The notes under the pieces are model-generated. The model did not search any database and was not told the origin of the DNA. It was given only the letters and a program-made list of their open reading frames with translations. 64,000 nt of DNA from AP-15 sp963712825 (GTDB lineage: Bacteria; Pseudomonadota; Alphaproteobacteria; ATCC43930; CGMCC-115725): positions 186,001 through 250,000 of the forward strand of contig CAVQJP010000024.1 in assembly GCA_963712825.1 (NCBI GenBank), in the 5' to 3' direction. The first letter of the stretch is position 1. Each line of letters opens with the position of its first letter. Both the position numbers and the translations under genes were made by a program. This document shows, piece after piece, positions 50,593 to 59,149 of the stretch.

Positions 50593-51108
50593 ATGTCGGG
50601 GGGAACGCAAGACCGAATTCTGCGCCTGCATGTGTTGGCGTTGCTGGCGGCACTGCTGGCGCTGGCGCCATTTGCTGCGGGCGGACAGGTGCCGAGCGCG
50701 GAAAAGCTGCCGCGCTTTGCCAGTCTGCGCTCGGACGAAGTAAATCTGCGGGTCGGCCCGGGCGAGAATTACCCGATCGAATGGATCCTGAAGCGCAAGG
50801 ACCTGCCGGTCGAAATCCTCGAAGAGTTTCAGAACTGGCGCAAGGTGCAGGATTGGCAGGGCGACAAGGGTTGGGTGCTCGACCGCATGGTCACCGGCAA
50901 GCGCGACGTTGTCATCGCCGGCGCCGTGCGCGCGCTTTACCGGCAGCCCGATCGCGCTGCGCCGATCGTCGCCCGCGCCGAACCGGGTGTCGTCGCCCGG
51001 CTGATCGAGTTTCAGGGCGCCTGGTGCCATGTCGAGGCCAGCGGCTTCAAGGGCTGGGTGCAGCGCAGCGAGGTCTGGGGCGTTTATCCGGACGAAACGC
51101 TGCAATAG
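50593..51108 (+). CDS. Secreted SH3-domain protein
   Basis: 171 residues from ATG 50593 (AGGTGGGG just upstream); the frame is open back to 50458 without protein character. A hydrophobic N-terminal segment (LHVLALLAALLALAPFAAGG) acts as signal peptide. Then come two bacterial SH3-like modules: RSDEVNLRVGPGENYPIEWI with WRKVQDWQGDKGWVLDRMV, and AVRALYRQPDRAAPIVARAE with WCHVEASGFKGWVQRSEVWG. Such proteins bind cell wall or other envelope ligands. It is monocistronic. Confidence 0.88.
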   Translation: MSGGTQDRILRLHVLALLAALLALAPFAAGGQVPSAEKLPRFASLRSDEVNLRVGPGENYPIEWILKRKDLPVEILEEFQNWRKVQDWQGDKGWVLDRMVTGKRDVVIAGAVRALYRQPDRAAPIVARAEPGVVARLIEFQGAWCHVEASGFKGWVQRSEVWGVYPDETLQ

Positions 51109-51234
51109 CGGCGGCCATTGATCGGCTCGATCCGGGAAGTGCGGCTCGCCGGCCGCGACCGGCGGCACCGGCATTGATCTGAAGCCGCCGGCAACGCCTA
51201 ATGCCGCATTGTCTCAGTGTGAAGGAAATACCAA

Positions 51235-52338
51235 ATGCTCTTCAAATGCCTGCCGCCCGGCGCGCCAATTCCGGGGAGGTTTCCCGGCCCGGCGCATGCC
51301 CGCGGCAAATGGTTCACGGTTGACATCCATTGCCACGTGCTGACCCCGAAGGCGGCAGAGATGGTCGCCGGTAACCCCGTCGCCACCCGCCACCCGCGCG
51401 AGGTCTTCGCCAACGAGCGCACCCGCGAGGTCAACCGCCAGCAGGCCGAACGCACCCGGGTCCAATTCAACACCGTCGAAAAGCGGCTCGCCGACATGGA
51501 TCTGATGGGGATCGACATCCAGGCGATTTCGCCTTCCCCAAACCAGACCTATTACGCCGCCGACCCCGAACTCGGCATCGCCACGGCGCGGGTCATCAAC
51601 GACAATCTCGCCGACATCGCCGGGCGTCACCCCGAGCGTTTCGTGCCGCTCGGCACGGTGCCGTTCCAAGCCCCCGACCTCGCTGTCGCCGAGCTCGACC
51701 GGCTCCACAAGTCACTGGGCTTTCGCGGGATTGAGATCGCGACCAATGTCGGCGGCGAGGATCTGTCGGCCGACCGCTTTCGCAAGATTTTCGCGCGCAT
51801 CGAGGAATTGGGACTGCTGGTTTTCATGCACCCGACCGGGTTCCCAGAGGCGCAGCGCTTTGGCGACCACTACCTGGTCAATGTGATCGGCAACCCGCTC
51901 GACACGACGGTCGCGGTGCACCACCTGATCTTTGGCGGGGTGCTCGACGACCACCCCAACCTGAAGCTGGTGTTGTCCCACGGCGGCGGCTATCTGCCGG
52001 CGTATTCGGGACGCATCGACCATGCCGCCTCGGCGCGCCCGGACGCGTGCGAGCAGATCCACCGGATGCCGACGACCTATCTGAAGCGGCTTTACTTCGA
52101 CACCATCGTCTACACCCGCCATCAGCTCGAGTATCTGGTCGGGCAGTACGGTGCCGAGCATGTGCTGATGGGCACCGACTACCCGGCCGACATGGGAGAG
52201 GTCGACCCGATCGGCTTTGTCGAGAGCGCCAAAGGGCTCGACGACGCCGAGCGCCGCGCGATCCTCGGCCGCAACGCCGCGCGCCTGCTCAATATCGAAA
52301 TCCCGGCGGCGCACCACGAGACTGACGCCAGGCTGTAA
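51235..52338 (+). CDS. Amidohydrolase family protein (ACMSD-like), copy 1
   Basis: 367 residues; AAGGA precedes the ATG. Metal-dependent TIM-barrel of the amidohydrolase-2 group: the HxH pair H32/H34 (VDIHCHVLTP), a His in LLVFMHPTGF, a His in LVLSHGGGYLP and the Asp in VLMGTDYPADMGE fit the metal site of aminocarboxymuconate-semialdehyde decarboxylases. The reaction is probably a decarboxylation or hydrolysis of an aromatic breakdown product. It is followed by a close paralogue at 52459 with a REP-like element between them. Confidence 0.92.
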   Translation: MLFKCLPPGAPIPGRFPGPAHARGKWFTVDIHCHVLTPKAAEMVAGNPVATRHPREVFANERTREVNRQQAERTRVQFNTVEKRLADMDLMGIDIQAISPSPNQTYYAADPELGIATARVINDNLADIAGRHPERFVPLGTVPFQAPDLAVAELDRLHKSLGFRGIEIATNVGGEDLSADRFRKIFARIEELGLLVFMHPTGFPEAQRFGDHYLVNVIGNPLDTTVAVHHLIFGGVLDDHPNLKLVLSHGGGYLPAYSGRIDHAASARPDACEQIHRMPTTYLKRLYFDTIVYTRHQLEYLVGQYGAEHVLMGTDYPADMGEVDPIGFVESAKGLDDAERRAILGRNAARLLNIEIPAAHHETDARL

Positions 52339-52359
52339 TCCACGCTCGCCCCCGCGTGC

Positions 52360-52422
52360 CGTCTTCCCGGCGCAGGCCGGGACCCACTTCCAGAGTGGAT
52401 ACCGGCTTTCGCCGGCATGACG
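52360..52422. repeat. REP-like element with three hairpins between the amidohydrolase genes
   Basis: Outer CGTC (52360-52363) pairs with GACG (52419-52422). Inside are TCCCGGC-GCAG-GCCGGGA (52365-52382), CCACT-TCCAG-AGTGG (52384-52398) and CCGGC-TTTC-GCCGG (52402-52415). This nested layout, with the 'ACCCACTTCCAGAGTGGAT' centre, is typical of dispersed bacterial extragenic repeats. There is no T-tract. Confidence 0.8.
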
Positions 52423-52458
52423 AGTGACAAGTGACGGCGCACCACTTAGGAGAAAGAA

Positions 52459-53544
52459 ATGCTTTTCAAATGCTTGCCGGAAGGCGCGCCGATCCCGGGC
52501 CGTTTTCCGGGACCGGTCCACGCCCGCGGAAAGTGGTTCACGATCGACATTCACTGCCATGTCCGCAGCGAACAGGCGACGCAGCTGGTCGAGGGCAGGG
52601 AGGACGTGTCGCGCTGGTTTCTCGAAACCCAGGCCGGCCCGCAGAGCCGGGCGATCAACCGGGCCAACGGCGAGCGCACCAACGAGCAGAGCGTCTCGCC
52701 CGAAAAGCGCATCGAAGACATGGACCGGATGGGGATCGACATTCAGGCGATCTCGCCGGCACCGCGCCAGACCTATTACGGCGCCGAACCCGATCTCGGG
52801 CTCGCCACCGCGCGCGCGATCAACGATTTTATCGCCGAGATCTGCAGCAAATACCCCGATCGTTTTGTCGGGCTCGGGACGGTGCCGTTCCAGGCGCCTG
52901 AGCTCGCCGTCGCGGAACTCGACCGGCTGCACAAATCGCTCGGCTTTCGGGGCATCGAGATCATGACCCACGTCGCCGGCGAGGATTTGTCGGCCGAACG
53001 TTTTCGCAAAATCTTCGCGCGCTGCGAAGAGCTGGGCCTGTTGGTGTTCATGCACTCCGACGGGTTCACCGAGGCCGGGCGCTTCGCCAATCATTACTTT
53101 GCCAATGTGATCGGCAACCCGCTCGACACGACGGTGGCATTGCATCACCTGATCTTTGGCGGCGTATTGCAGGATTATCCGAATTTGAAGCTGGTCGCCT
53201 CGCATGGCGGCGGCTATCTGCCGGCCTATTCGGGGCGCATCGACCATGCCGCCTCGGCTCGGCCCGACGCCTGCGAGGCGATCCACCGGATGCCGACGAC
53301 CTATCTGAAGCGATGCTATTTCGACGCGCTCGTCTACACCCACCACCAGCTTGAATACCTGGTCGAGGAATATGGCGCCGACCACATCCTGATGGGCACC
53401 GACTACCCGGCCGACATGGGCGAGATCGACCCGGTCGGCATGATCGAGGGCTGCCCCGGTCTCGACGACAACGAACGCCGGGCGATCTTCGGCGGCAACG
53501 CCGCCCGCCTCCTTAACCTTGAAGTGCCGGCAAGACCACGCTAG
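52459..53544 (+). CDS. Amidohydrolase family protein (ACMSD-like), copy 2
   Basis: 361 residues; AGGAGAAAG precedes the ATG. It is closely similar to copy 1 from the first residues (MLFKCLPEGAPIPGRFPGP) to the end, with the same metal ligands: VDIHCHV-type start as TIDIHCHVRS, LLVFMHSDGF, LVASHGGGYLP and ILMGTDYPADMGE. Differences are concentrated between about residues 35 and 75, so the two may differ in substrate. It follows copy 1 after a REP-like element and precedes a small coiled-coil protein by 11 bases. Confidence 0.92.
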   Translation: MLFKCLPEGAPIPGRFPGPVHARGKWFTIDIHCHVRSEQATQLVEGREDVSRWFLETQAGPQSRAINRANGERTNEQSVSPEKRIEDMDRMGIDIQAISPAPRQTYYGAEPDLGLATARAINDFIAEICSKYPDRFVGLGTVPFQAPELAVAELDRLHKSLGFRGIEIMTHVAGEDLSAERFRKIFARCEELGLLVFMHSDGFTEAGRFANHYFANVIGNPLDTTVALHHLIFGGVLQDYPNLKLVASHGGGYLPAYSGRIDHAASARPDACEAIHRMPTTYLKRCYFDALVYTHHQLEYLVEEYGADHILMGTDYPADMGEIDPVGMIEGCPGLDDNERRAIFGGNAARLLNLEVPARPR

Positions 53545-53555
53545 AGGCATGACGC

Positions 53556-53873
53556 ATGGCGATCATGCTGGCAAAAACCTATCAGGCGTTCAAAGCCGCG
53601 GGGGTACCCGAACAGGACGCTATCGCCGCTGCAGAAGAATTGGCGGCCTATGAGAACCGTCTTACCAACATCGAAAATCGGCTCGGCGGCGTAGAAGGCC
53701 GACTTGCCCATGTAGAAAATCGGCTCGACCATATCGAAAACCGGCTTATTGCGGTCGAGACCAATGTCGCCACACTTGCCGGAAAAATTACGGTTCTCAC
53801 CTGGGCGGTCGGGGTCAATGCTGCTGCCACGATCGCGATCCTCGGAATGTTATTGCGGGGTCATGGGTCATAG
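53556..53873 (+). CDS. Small coiled-coil membrane protein
   Basis: 105 residues. An N-terminal soluble part (MLAKTYQAFKAAGVPEQDAI) is followed by five exact-length heptads of the form ENRLxxI/V (residues about 33-67) predicting a coiled coil. A C-terminal membrane segment follows (about 78-99, LTWAVGVNAAATIAILGMLL). This plan matches DUF1640-like proteins. The heptads are encoded by 21-bp tandem repeats. The function is unknown. It lies directly after the second amidohydrolase and may be co-transcribed. Confidence 0.75.
   Translation: MAIMLAKTYQAFKAAGVPEQDAIAAAEELAAYENRLTNIENRLGGVEGRLAHVENRLDHIENRLIAVETNVATLAGKITVLTWAVGVNAAATIAILGMLLRGHGS
53652..53756 (+). repeat. Five 21-bp tandem repeats encoding heptads
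   Basis: Units at 53652-53672, 53673-53693, 53694-53714, 53715-53735 and 53736-53756. Each encodes a variant of E-N-R-L-x-x-I/V with the core GAAAATCGGCTC. They keep the reading frame and extend a coiled coil by two turns per unit. Confidence 0.85.
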
Positions 53874-53970
53874 ACGGTAAGCTTGGCTTTGCAAAATCTT
53901 TGGAGCCGTCCTCGACCGTCTCGGAAAAGAGTCGCAGCGATAGTGGCGCGTTGGGCTTAGGGAGGAAATC

Positions 53971-55464
53971 ATGAAATTCCTGACTGACGAACAACTGGCC
54001 GAACTGTTGCCGGCCGAAACCGCGTCGTTCCCCTCGCCGGTGCCGACCCAGATCGTGTCGAGCGAGGAGTACATGCCGGTGCCGCAAACCGAAAGGCAGC
54101 GCCAGGTAGAAGGACGGCTAAAGGAGATCAGCGACCGGCTGGCGCGCCGGCAGGGCCTGTCGCGGCGGCGATTTTTTCAAACCGCGGCCGGCATGGCAGC
54201 CTCGTTTGTCGCGATCAACGAGGTGTTCGGCCACATCTTCGAGGCGAGCCTCGCCGAGGCGGCGACCCCCGACATGGCCAACGAGCGCGCAACGGCGCTC
54301 TCGGGCCAGCTCGTCATCGACGGCCACACCCATTTTCTGCGCGACGACACGCGCCTCACCGGCTTTGTCAAAATGCGCAACTCTTTCGGCAAGCTCGGCT
54401 GGAACAAGGAGCTGACTGGCGACCAGAGCTTGGACGACCTCAAATACGCCAATTACATCAAAGAAATTTACATGGACAGCGACACCAAGGTGGCGCTGCT
54501 GTCGAATTCGCCCTCGGACGTGCCGCAGGATTGGTTCATCCCGCAGGCGCAGGTCTTCACGACCCGCGACAAGGTCAACAAACAGGCGGGCTCCAGGCGG
54601 ATGATGGCGCATTTCACGATCACCCCCGGCCAGCCCGGTTGGCTCGAACAGGTCGACCAGGCAATCGAGGTTTACAAACCCAATTCATGGAAGGGCTACA
54701 CCGTCGGCGACAACACCCACAAGGAATTGGCGCACTGGCCGTGGCATGCCGACGACGAAAAGCTGATGTACCCGTTTTATGAGAAGGCGGTGAAATCAGG
54801 CATTAAAAATGTTTGCATTCACAAGGGGCTGTTCGCGCCCGGGGTCGAAAGGCAGTTTCCGCGGCTGCGTCCCTATGCCGATGTCAGCGATGTCGGCAAG
54901 GCCGCCAAGGACTGGCCGCAATTGAATTTCCTGGTCTATCATTCGGCTTATCGCTGGGTCGGCGGCACGCCGGCAGACGGCATGGCCGAGTTCGACCAGA
55001 CCGGGCGCAGCTCGTGGACCAGCGACCTCGCCGAAATCCCGGAGAAATACGGCGTCACCAATGTCTATGGCGATCTCGGGCAGATTTTTGCCTGGACCGC
55101 GGTTGCCGAGCCCCGCCTCGCCGCAGCGTTGATGGGGATGCTGGTCAAGGGGCTCGGCCCCGACCACGTGGTGTGGGGCACCGACGCGGTGTGGACCGGT
55201 GCCCCGCAATGGCAGATCGAGGGGCTGCGCCGCCTCGAAATCCCCGAGGACATGCAAAAGAAATACGGCTACAAGCCGCTCGGTCCCGCCGACGGCCCGG
55301 TCAAATCAGGCATCTTCGCCGGCAACAGCGCGCGGCTCTACAATTTCGAGCAGCATGCCGCGCTCGCGGCAACCGACCGTTTTGCCGAGCTCAAGGCCGA
55401 CTACATCAAGAACGGCTCCGGCCGGAGCAATCTGCGCTACGGCTACGTCCGCAATTCAGGCTGA
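53971..55464 (+). CDS. Amidohydrolase family protein with internal Tat-type motif
   Basis: 497 residues; GGAGG precedes the ATG. A twin-arginine-like motif SRRRFFQ (64-70) followed by the hydrophobic stretch TAAGMAASFVAINEVFG sits unusually far from the N-terminus (63 residues before it). The catalytic part has HxH at H119/H121 (VIDGHTHFLRDD), H in KNVCIHKGLF, H in NFLVYHSAYRWVGG and D in VVWGTDAVWTGAPQ, the amidohydrolase-2 metal set. It differs clearly from the two ACMSD-like genes upstream. It is probably exported. Substrate unknown. A strong terminator follows. Confidence 0.9.
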   Translation: MKFLTDEQLAELLPAETASFPSPVPTQIVSSEEYMPVPQTERQRQVEGRLKEISDRLARRQGLSRRRFFQTAAGMAASFVAINEVFGHIFEASLAEAATPDMANERATALSGQLVIDGHTHFLRDDTRLTGFVKMRNSFGKLGWNKELTGDQSLDDLKYANYIKEIYMDSDTKVALLSNSPSDVPQDWFIPQAQVFTTRDKVNKQAGSRRMMAHFTITPGQPGWLEQVDQAIEVYKPNSWKGYTVGDNTHKELAHWPWHADDEKLMYPFYEKAVKSGIKNVCIHKGLFAPGVERQFPRLRPYADVSDVGKAAKDWPQLNFLVYHSAYRWVGGTPADGMAEFDQTGRSSWTSDLAEIPEKYGVTNVYGDLGQIFAWTAVAEPRLAAALMGMLVKGLGPDHVVWGTDAVWTGAPQWQIEGLRRLEIPEDMQKKYGYKPLGPADGPVKSGIFAGNSARLYNFEQHAALAATDRFAELKADYIKNGSGRSNLRYGYVRNSG

Positions 55465-55486
55465 CCTATCGTTGGCCCTGTGGTGT

Positions 55487-55512
55487 GCCCCCGGTCTCGG
55501 CCGGGGGCTTTT
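55487..55512 (+). terminator. Rho-independent terminator
   Basis: Eight-base perfect stem GCCCCCGG...CCGGGGGC (loop TCTCGG) followed by TTTT. It lies 22 bases after the amidohydrolase stop and 15 bases before the end of the convergent peroxiredoxin gene. Confidence 0.85.
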
Positions 55513-55526
55513 GACGGCGGCGCCGG

Positions 55527-56015
55527 CTAAACCAGCGCCTTCAGCATGGCCTCGGCGCTGGAGGCGTCAACTTGGCCCGGCTGCTGCTCGACGTTCAGCG
55601 ACTTGACGACACCGTTGTCGACCAGCATCGAATAGCGTTTTGAGCGGATGCCGAGGCCGCCCTTGGTCAGGTCGAGCTCCAGACCGAGCGCGCGGACAAA
55701 ATCGCCGCTGCCGTCCGCCAGCATCGTGACCTTGCCGTCGCATCTCTGGTCCTTGCCCCACGCACCCATGACCGCCGCGTCGTTGACCGCCACACAGGCG
55801 ATCTCGTCCACGCCCTTCGCCTTGATGTCGGAGGCCTTGTCGACAAAACCCGGCAAATGCCGCTGCGAGCAGGCCGGCGTAAAGGCTCCCGGCACCGCAA
55901 ACAGCGCCACTTTTTTGCCGCGGAAAAACTCGTCGGTGGTGACTTCTTTCGGCCCCTCGGGGGTCGCCTGCCGCAAGGTCACCGATGGCAGCTTGTCGCC
56001 GACATTGATCGTCAT
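55527..56015 (-). CDS. Peroxiredoxin (Prx5/AhpE-like)
   Basis: 162 residues from ATG 56015, with GGAGGA on the minus strand just before it; the open frame runs much further upstream without protein character. The peroxidatic site is VPGAFTPACSQRHLPGF with C49, the Prx5 signature. RGKKVALFAVPGAFTP precedes it, and FVDKASDIKAKGVDEIACVA and the GLGIRSKRYSMLVDNGVVKS block complete the fold. It reduces peroxides in the cytoplasm with a thiol donor. Divergent from yqgE. Confidence 0.93.
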   Translation of the reverse strand: MTINVGDKLPSVTLRQATPEGPKEVTTDEFFRGKKVALFAVPGAFTPACSQRHLPGFVDKASDIKAKGVDEIACVAVNDAAVMGAWGKDQRCDGKVTMLADGSGDFVRALGLELDLTKGGLGIRSKRYSMLVDNGVVKSLNVEQQPGQVDASSAEAMLKALV

Positions 56016-56270
56016 GGGAGTCCTCCGTGCTGTCAAACTCGCCCGACCCCGCGCGCATCGCGGCGGCGATCGCAATAGCGGAGCGATAGCACAGCCCGGA
56101 CCGCCGGGCAAACCGGAGCGGCGGCCGACCCTGCCATCGCCCCCGGCCACATGGCCCGGTTGCCGGTTTTTTGTGCGCCGGCGCAACGAAATCCGTATGA
56201 TCGGCGTATAGGCTGCGGACCCCGGGCGAGGAAGGCGAGCGATGAGCGAGAGACCACATGCGAGGGCGAG

Positions 56271-56828
56271 GTGAGTTCGCTTGCCGGGCAATTGCTGGTG
56301 GCGATGCCGCAAATGGGCGACCCGCGCTTTGCCCGCTCGGTCATCTATCTGTGCACCCACAGCGGCGACGCCGGTGCGATGGGCCTCGTCATCAACAAGG
56401 TGCTGGGTTCGCTGACCCTGGCCGAATTGTTCACCCAGCTGGACATCGAATCCGGCGCCGCCGCCAAAAAGCGCCCGGTGCATTTCGGCGGTCCGGTCGA
56501 GCCGGGACGCGGCTTTGTATTGCACACCGCGGATTACCGCGAGGAAGCAACCTTGCCGGTTGCCGGCGACATCGCGGTCACGGCCACCCTCGACATCATG
56601 CGCGCGATCGGCAAAGGCGAGGGCCCGCGCCACAGCCTGTTTGCGCTCGGCTATGCCGGTTGGGCGCCGGGGCAGCTCGACGCCGAAATCCAGGCCAATG
56701 GCTGGCTCTCGGTCGCCGCCGACGAGGACATCCTCTTTAGCGACGACCACGACGGCAAATGGCAGCGGGCATTGGGCAAGCTCGGCGTCGACCTCTCGAC
56801 CTTGTCGAGCGACGCCGGCCACGCCTGA
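56271..56828 (+). CDS. YqgE/AlgH-family protein
   Basis: 185 residues from GTG 56271 (GAGGGCGAG just upstream); the open frame continues to 56151 but reads as noise. Family signs are LAGQLLVAMPQMGDPRFARS, VIYLCTHSGDAGAMGLVINK, VHFGGPVEPGRGFVLHTADY and FALGYAGWAPGQLDAEIQAN. The protein is conserved across proteobacteria but has no settled function. It is divergent from the peroxiredoxin gene over about 255 bases and convergent with the dehydrogenase. Confidence 0.92.
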   Translation: MSSLAGQLLVAMPQMGDPRFARSVIYLCTHSGDAGAMGLVINKVLGSLTLAELFTQLDIESGAAAKKRPVHFGGPVEPGRGFVLHTADYREEATLPVAGDIAVTATLDIMRAIGKGEGPRHSLFALGYAGWAPGQLDAEIQANGWLSVAADEDILFSDDHDGKWQRALGKLGVDLSTLSSDAGHA

Positions 56829-56869
56829 CCGGCGCGGCACGCCCGCCGGTCCCGCCCGTCTCCGATCGG

Positions 56870-57988
56870 TCAGGCTTGGTTTTTCACCACGACCTTGATC
56901 GCGTCGTCGATGCGCTCGCGGGCATATTTGAGGGCCGTCGGCAATTCGCCGAGCGGAAACGTGTGGGTGTGGATCAGCTTGGCGTCAAAGCGCTTCTGCT
57001 TCATCAACGCCATCGCTCGGTGTGTCGCGCTCTGCCCTTCGCCGCGGATGCCGTAAACATAGATGTTGTTGCGCACGAGATGGGCGAGGTCGACCGGCAC
57101 CTTGTCGTGCGGGAAGGCCGCGAGGCAGATCCGACCGCCGCGATCGACCATTTGCGCCGCCTCGTCGAGCGCATTGGGCGCCCCCGAGCATTCGACCACG
57201 AACTGCACCCCCTTGCCATCGGTGATCCGCTTGACCGCGGCAACGGGGTCCTCCTGGCGCGCATTGATCACGTGGTCGGCACCGAGCTTTTTGCCGAGGT
57301 CGAGCCGGCGCTCGCGAGTGCCGGTTAGTATGACCGGGTCGGCGCCGAGCGCCTTGGCGACCGCGACGCCGAGCAGGCCGATCGGCCCCGGCCCGGTGAC
57401 GACCACACCCTCCCCGGCGATCAGTCCGCCGAGCACGTCGAGGCCGTACATCGAGGTTCCGGCGGTGACGACCAGGGTCGCCTCCTCGTCGGTCATGTCA
57501 TCCGGCACATGAACGAGCGTGTTGACATTGTTGACCGCGTATTGCGCGAAGCCGCCATCGGTGGTGAAGCCGTTGGCGCGGTGGCCCTTGGCGACGTCGC
57601 CGTAATTCAGGCATGAGGTGTACATGCCCTGGCGGCAGCGGGCGCAGCGGCCGCAGCCGGCATGCACCTCGACGGTGACGCGCTCGCCGACCGCATACTC
57701 GTCGACCGCCGGACCGAGCTTCACCACCGTCCCCATATATTCATGGCCGATCGTGAAATTCTTGCTGAACGGCAATCCACCCTCGACCATTGCCGGCAGC
57801 CCGTGGGCCATGATTTCGAGGTCGGTGGCACAGATCGCCACGGCGTCGATGCGCACCAGCACCTCCGCGGCCCCGGGCTGCGGCACCGGCTTTTCGGTCG
57901 GCAGGATTTCGCCCGGCCCGCCGAGCACCCATGCCTTCATTTTCTCGGGAACCGGGTGCTCGTTGCTCAAACGCGTGTGATCCGCCAT
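56870..57988 (-). CDS. Zinc-dependent alcohol dehydrogenase
   Basis: 372 residues from ATG 57988 (GGAGAA 8 bases upstream on the minus strand). Medium-chain dehydrogenase: catalytic zinc ligands C53 (ICATDLEIM), H82 and E83 (IGHEYMGT); structural zinc cysteines C112, C115, C118 and C126 in GCGRCARCRQGMYTSC. The Rossmann motif VVTGPGPIGLLGVAVAKALG binds NAD(P). The 'ADHTRLSNEHPVPEKMKAW' start and the GHRANGFTTDGGFAQY segment are typical of several alphaproteobacterial members. Substrate unknown. Confidence 0.93.
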   Translation of the reverse strand: MADHTRLSNEHPVPEKMKAWVLGGPGEILPTEKPVPQPGAAEVLVRIDAVAICATDLEIMAHGLPAMVEGGLPFSKNFTIGHEYMGTVVKLGPAVDEYAVGERVTVEVHAGCGRCARCRQGMYTSCLNYGDVAKGHRANGFTTDGGFAQYAVNNVNTLVHVPDDMTDEEATLVVTAGTSMYGLDVLGGLIAGEGVVVTGPGPIGLLGVAVAKALGADPVILTGTRERRLDLGKKLGADHVINARQEDPVAAVKRITDGKGVQFVVECSGAPNALDEAAQMVDRGGRICLAAFPHDKVPVDLAHLVRNNIYVYGIRGEGQSATHRAMALMKQKRFDAKLIHTHTFPLGELPTALKYARERIDDAIKVVVKNQA

Positions 57989-58137
57989 CGCTGTGTTCTC
58001 CGAAAAAGGCATGATGGGGCGGGTTTTAGCGCACGGTACCGCCAAAGAGAAGGCGCACCCGCTTTCGGCAATGCGCGGGGTGCGTTATAGAAACCCGTCT
58101 GACCCAATTGGTCGGCGGGCGGGCAGCAGGGGGACGT

Positions 58138-59082
58138 ATGAGAAATCGCCGCACCGCGGTGCTCGGCGGGTCGGGTTTTATCGGCCGCTATGTCGTCCAG
58201 CGGCTCGCCGCTCGCGGCGACGTCGTTCCGGTCGGCTGCCGCCACCCCGAAGAAGCCAAGTTCCTGATGCCGCTCGGCAATGTCGGTCAGATTGCGGCCG
58301 TCAGGGTCGCGATCGACGACGAAGCGCTGTTGCCCGCCTTTCTCGCCGGCAGCGAGGCGCTGGTCAATTGCGTCGGCATTTTGCAGGAGCGCGGGTCGCA
58401 GACCTTTGAGCGGGCGCATCATCTCGGTCCGGCGCGAATGGCGCGGCTCGCGCGCGAGGCGGGAGTCGAGCGGCTGGTGCATGTATCCGCGATCGGCGCC
58501 GACCCGCGTTCGCCCTCGGCCTATGCGCGCACCAAGGCGGCGGGCGAAGCGGCGGTGCGCGACGCCTTTCCGACCGCGACGATCCTGCGCCCCTCGATCG
58601 TGTTCGGCCCCGAGGACCAGTTCTTCAATCGCTTCGCTGCGATAGCGATGATCTCGCCGGTGGTGCCGGTCATTGGCGGCGGGCAGACCCGGTTTCAACC
58701 GGTCTATGTCGGCGACGTCGCCGACGCTGTGCTCAAATGCCTCGAGGATCCTGCAACCGCCGGCCGCACCTACGAGCTCGGCGGCCCCAAGGTCTACGCC
58801 TTCCGCGAGCTGATCGAATTGCTGCTGAACGAGATCCGGCGCAAGCGAATCCTCGTCGACCTGCCGTTCGGCGTTGCCGGATTGCAGGCGCGGCTGATGT
58901 CGATTCTGCCAAACCCGCCGCTGACCCCCGACCAGGTGGAATTGTTGAAGCGCGACAACGTCGTCTCCTCGGGAGCGCTGACGCTCGCGACATTGGGCGT
59001 TCAGCCGACCGCGGTCGAGGGCATTCTGCCGACCTATCTCGACCGTTTCCGGCGGGGCGGCTGGTACGAAAGCCGGGCCTGA
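58138..59082 (+). CDS. Complex I NDUFA9-like NAD(P)-binding protein
   Basis: 314 residues from ATG 58138 (AGGGGGA 5-11 bases upstream). An atypical short-chain dehydrogenase of the NmrA/NDUFA9 type: TAVLGGSGFIGRYVVQRLA carries the NAD(P) loop GxxGxxG, VNCVGILQERGSQTFE and LVHVSAIGADPRSPSAYART follow, and VYVGDVADAVLKCLEDPA with YELGGPKVYAFRELIELLL complete the pattern. In mitochondria NDUFA9 is a complex I accessory subunit; in alphaproteobacteria such genes are often free-standing. No nuo gene is nearby. Confidence 0.9.
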   Translation: MRNRRTAVLGGSGFIGRYVVQRLAARGDVVPVGCRHPEEAKFLMPLGNVGQIAAVRVAIDDEALLPAFLAGSEALVNCVGILQERGSQTFERAHHLGPARMARLAREAGVERLVHVSAIGADPRSPSAYARTKAAGEAAVRDAFPTATILRPSIVFGPEDQFFNRFAAIAMISPVVPVIGGGQTRFQPVYVGDVADAVLKCLEDPATAGRTYELGGPKVYAFRELIELLLNEIRRKRILVDLPFGVAGLQARLMSILPNPPLTPDQVELLKRDNVVSSGALTLATLGVQPTAVEGILPTYLDRFRRGGWYESRA

Positions 59083-59149
59083 ACCGCTTTTGTTGCACCC
59101 GACGATCGGATAAGCTCGCCGCCTTCGCGAATATTCAGGACCAAGGGTG

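Noticed and set aside
53652..53756. Short tandem repeats as a CRISPR array
   Set aside because: The units are contiguous without spacers and keep a reading frame that encodes heptads.
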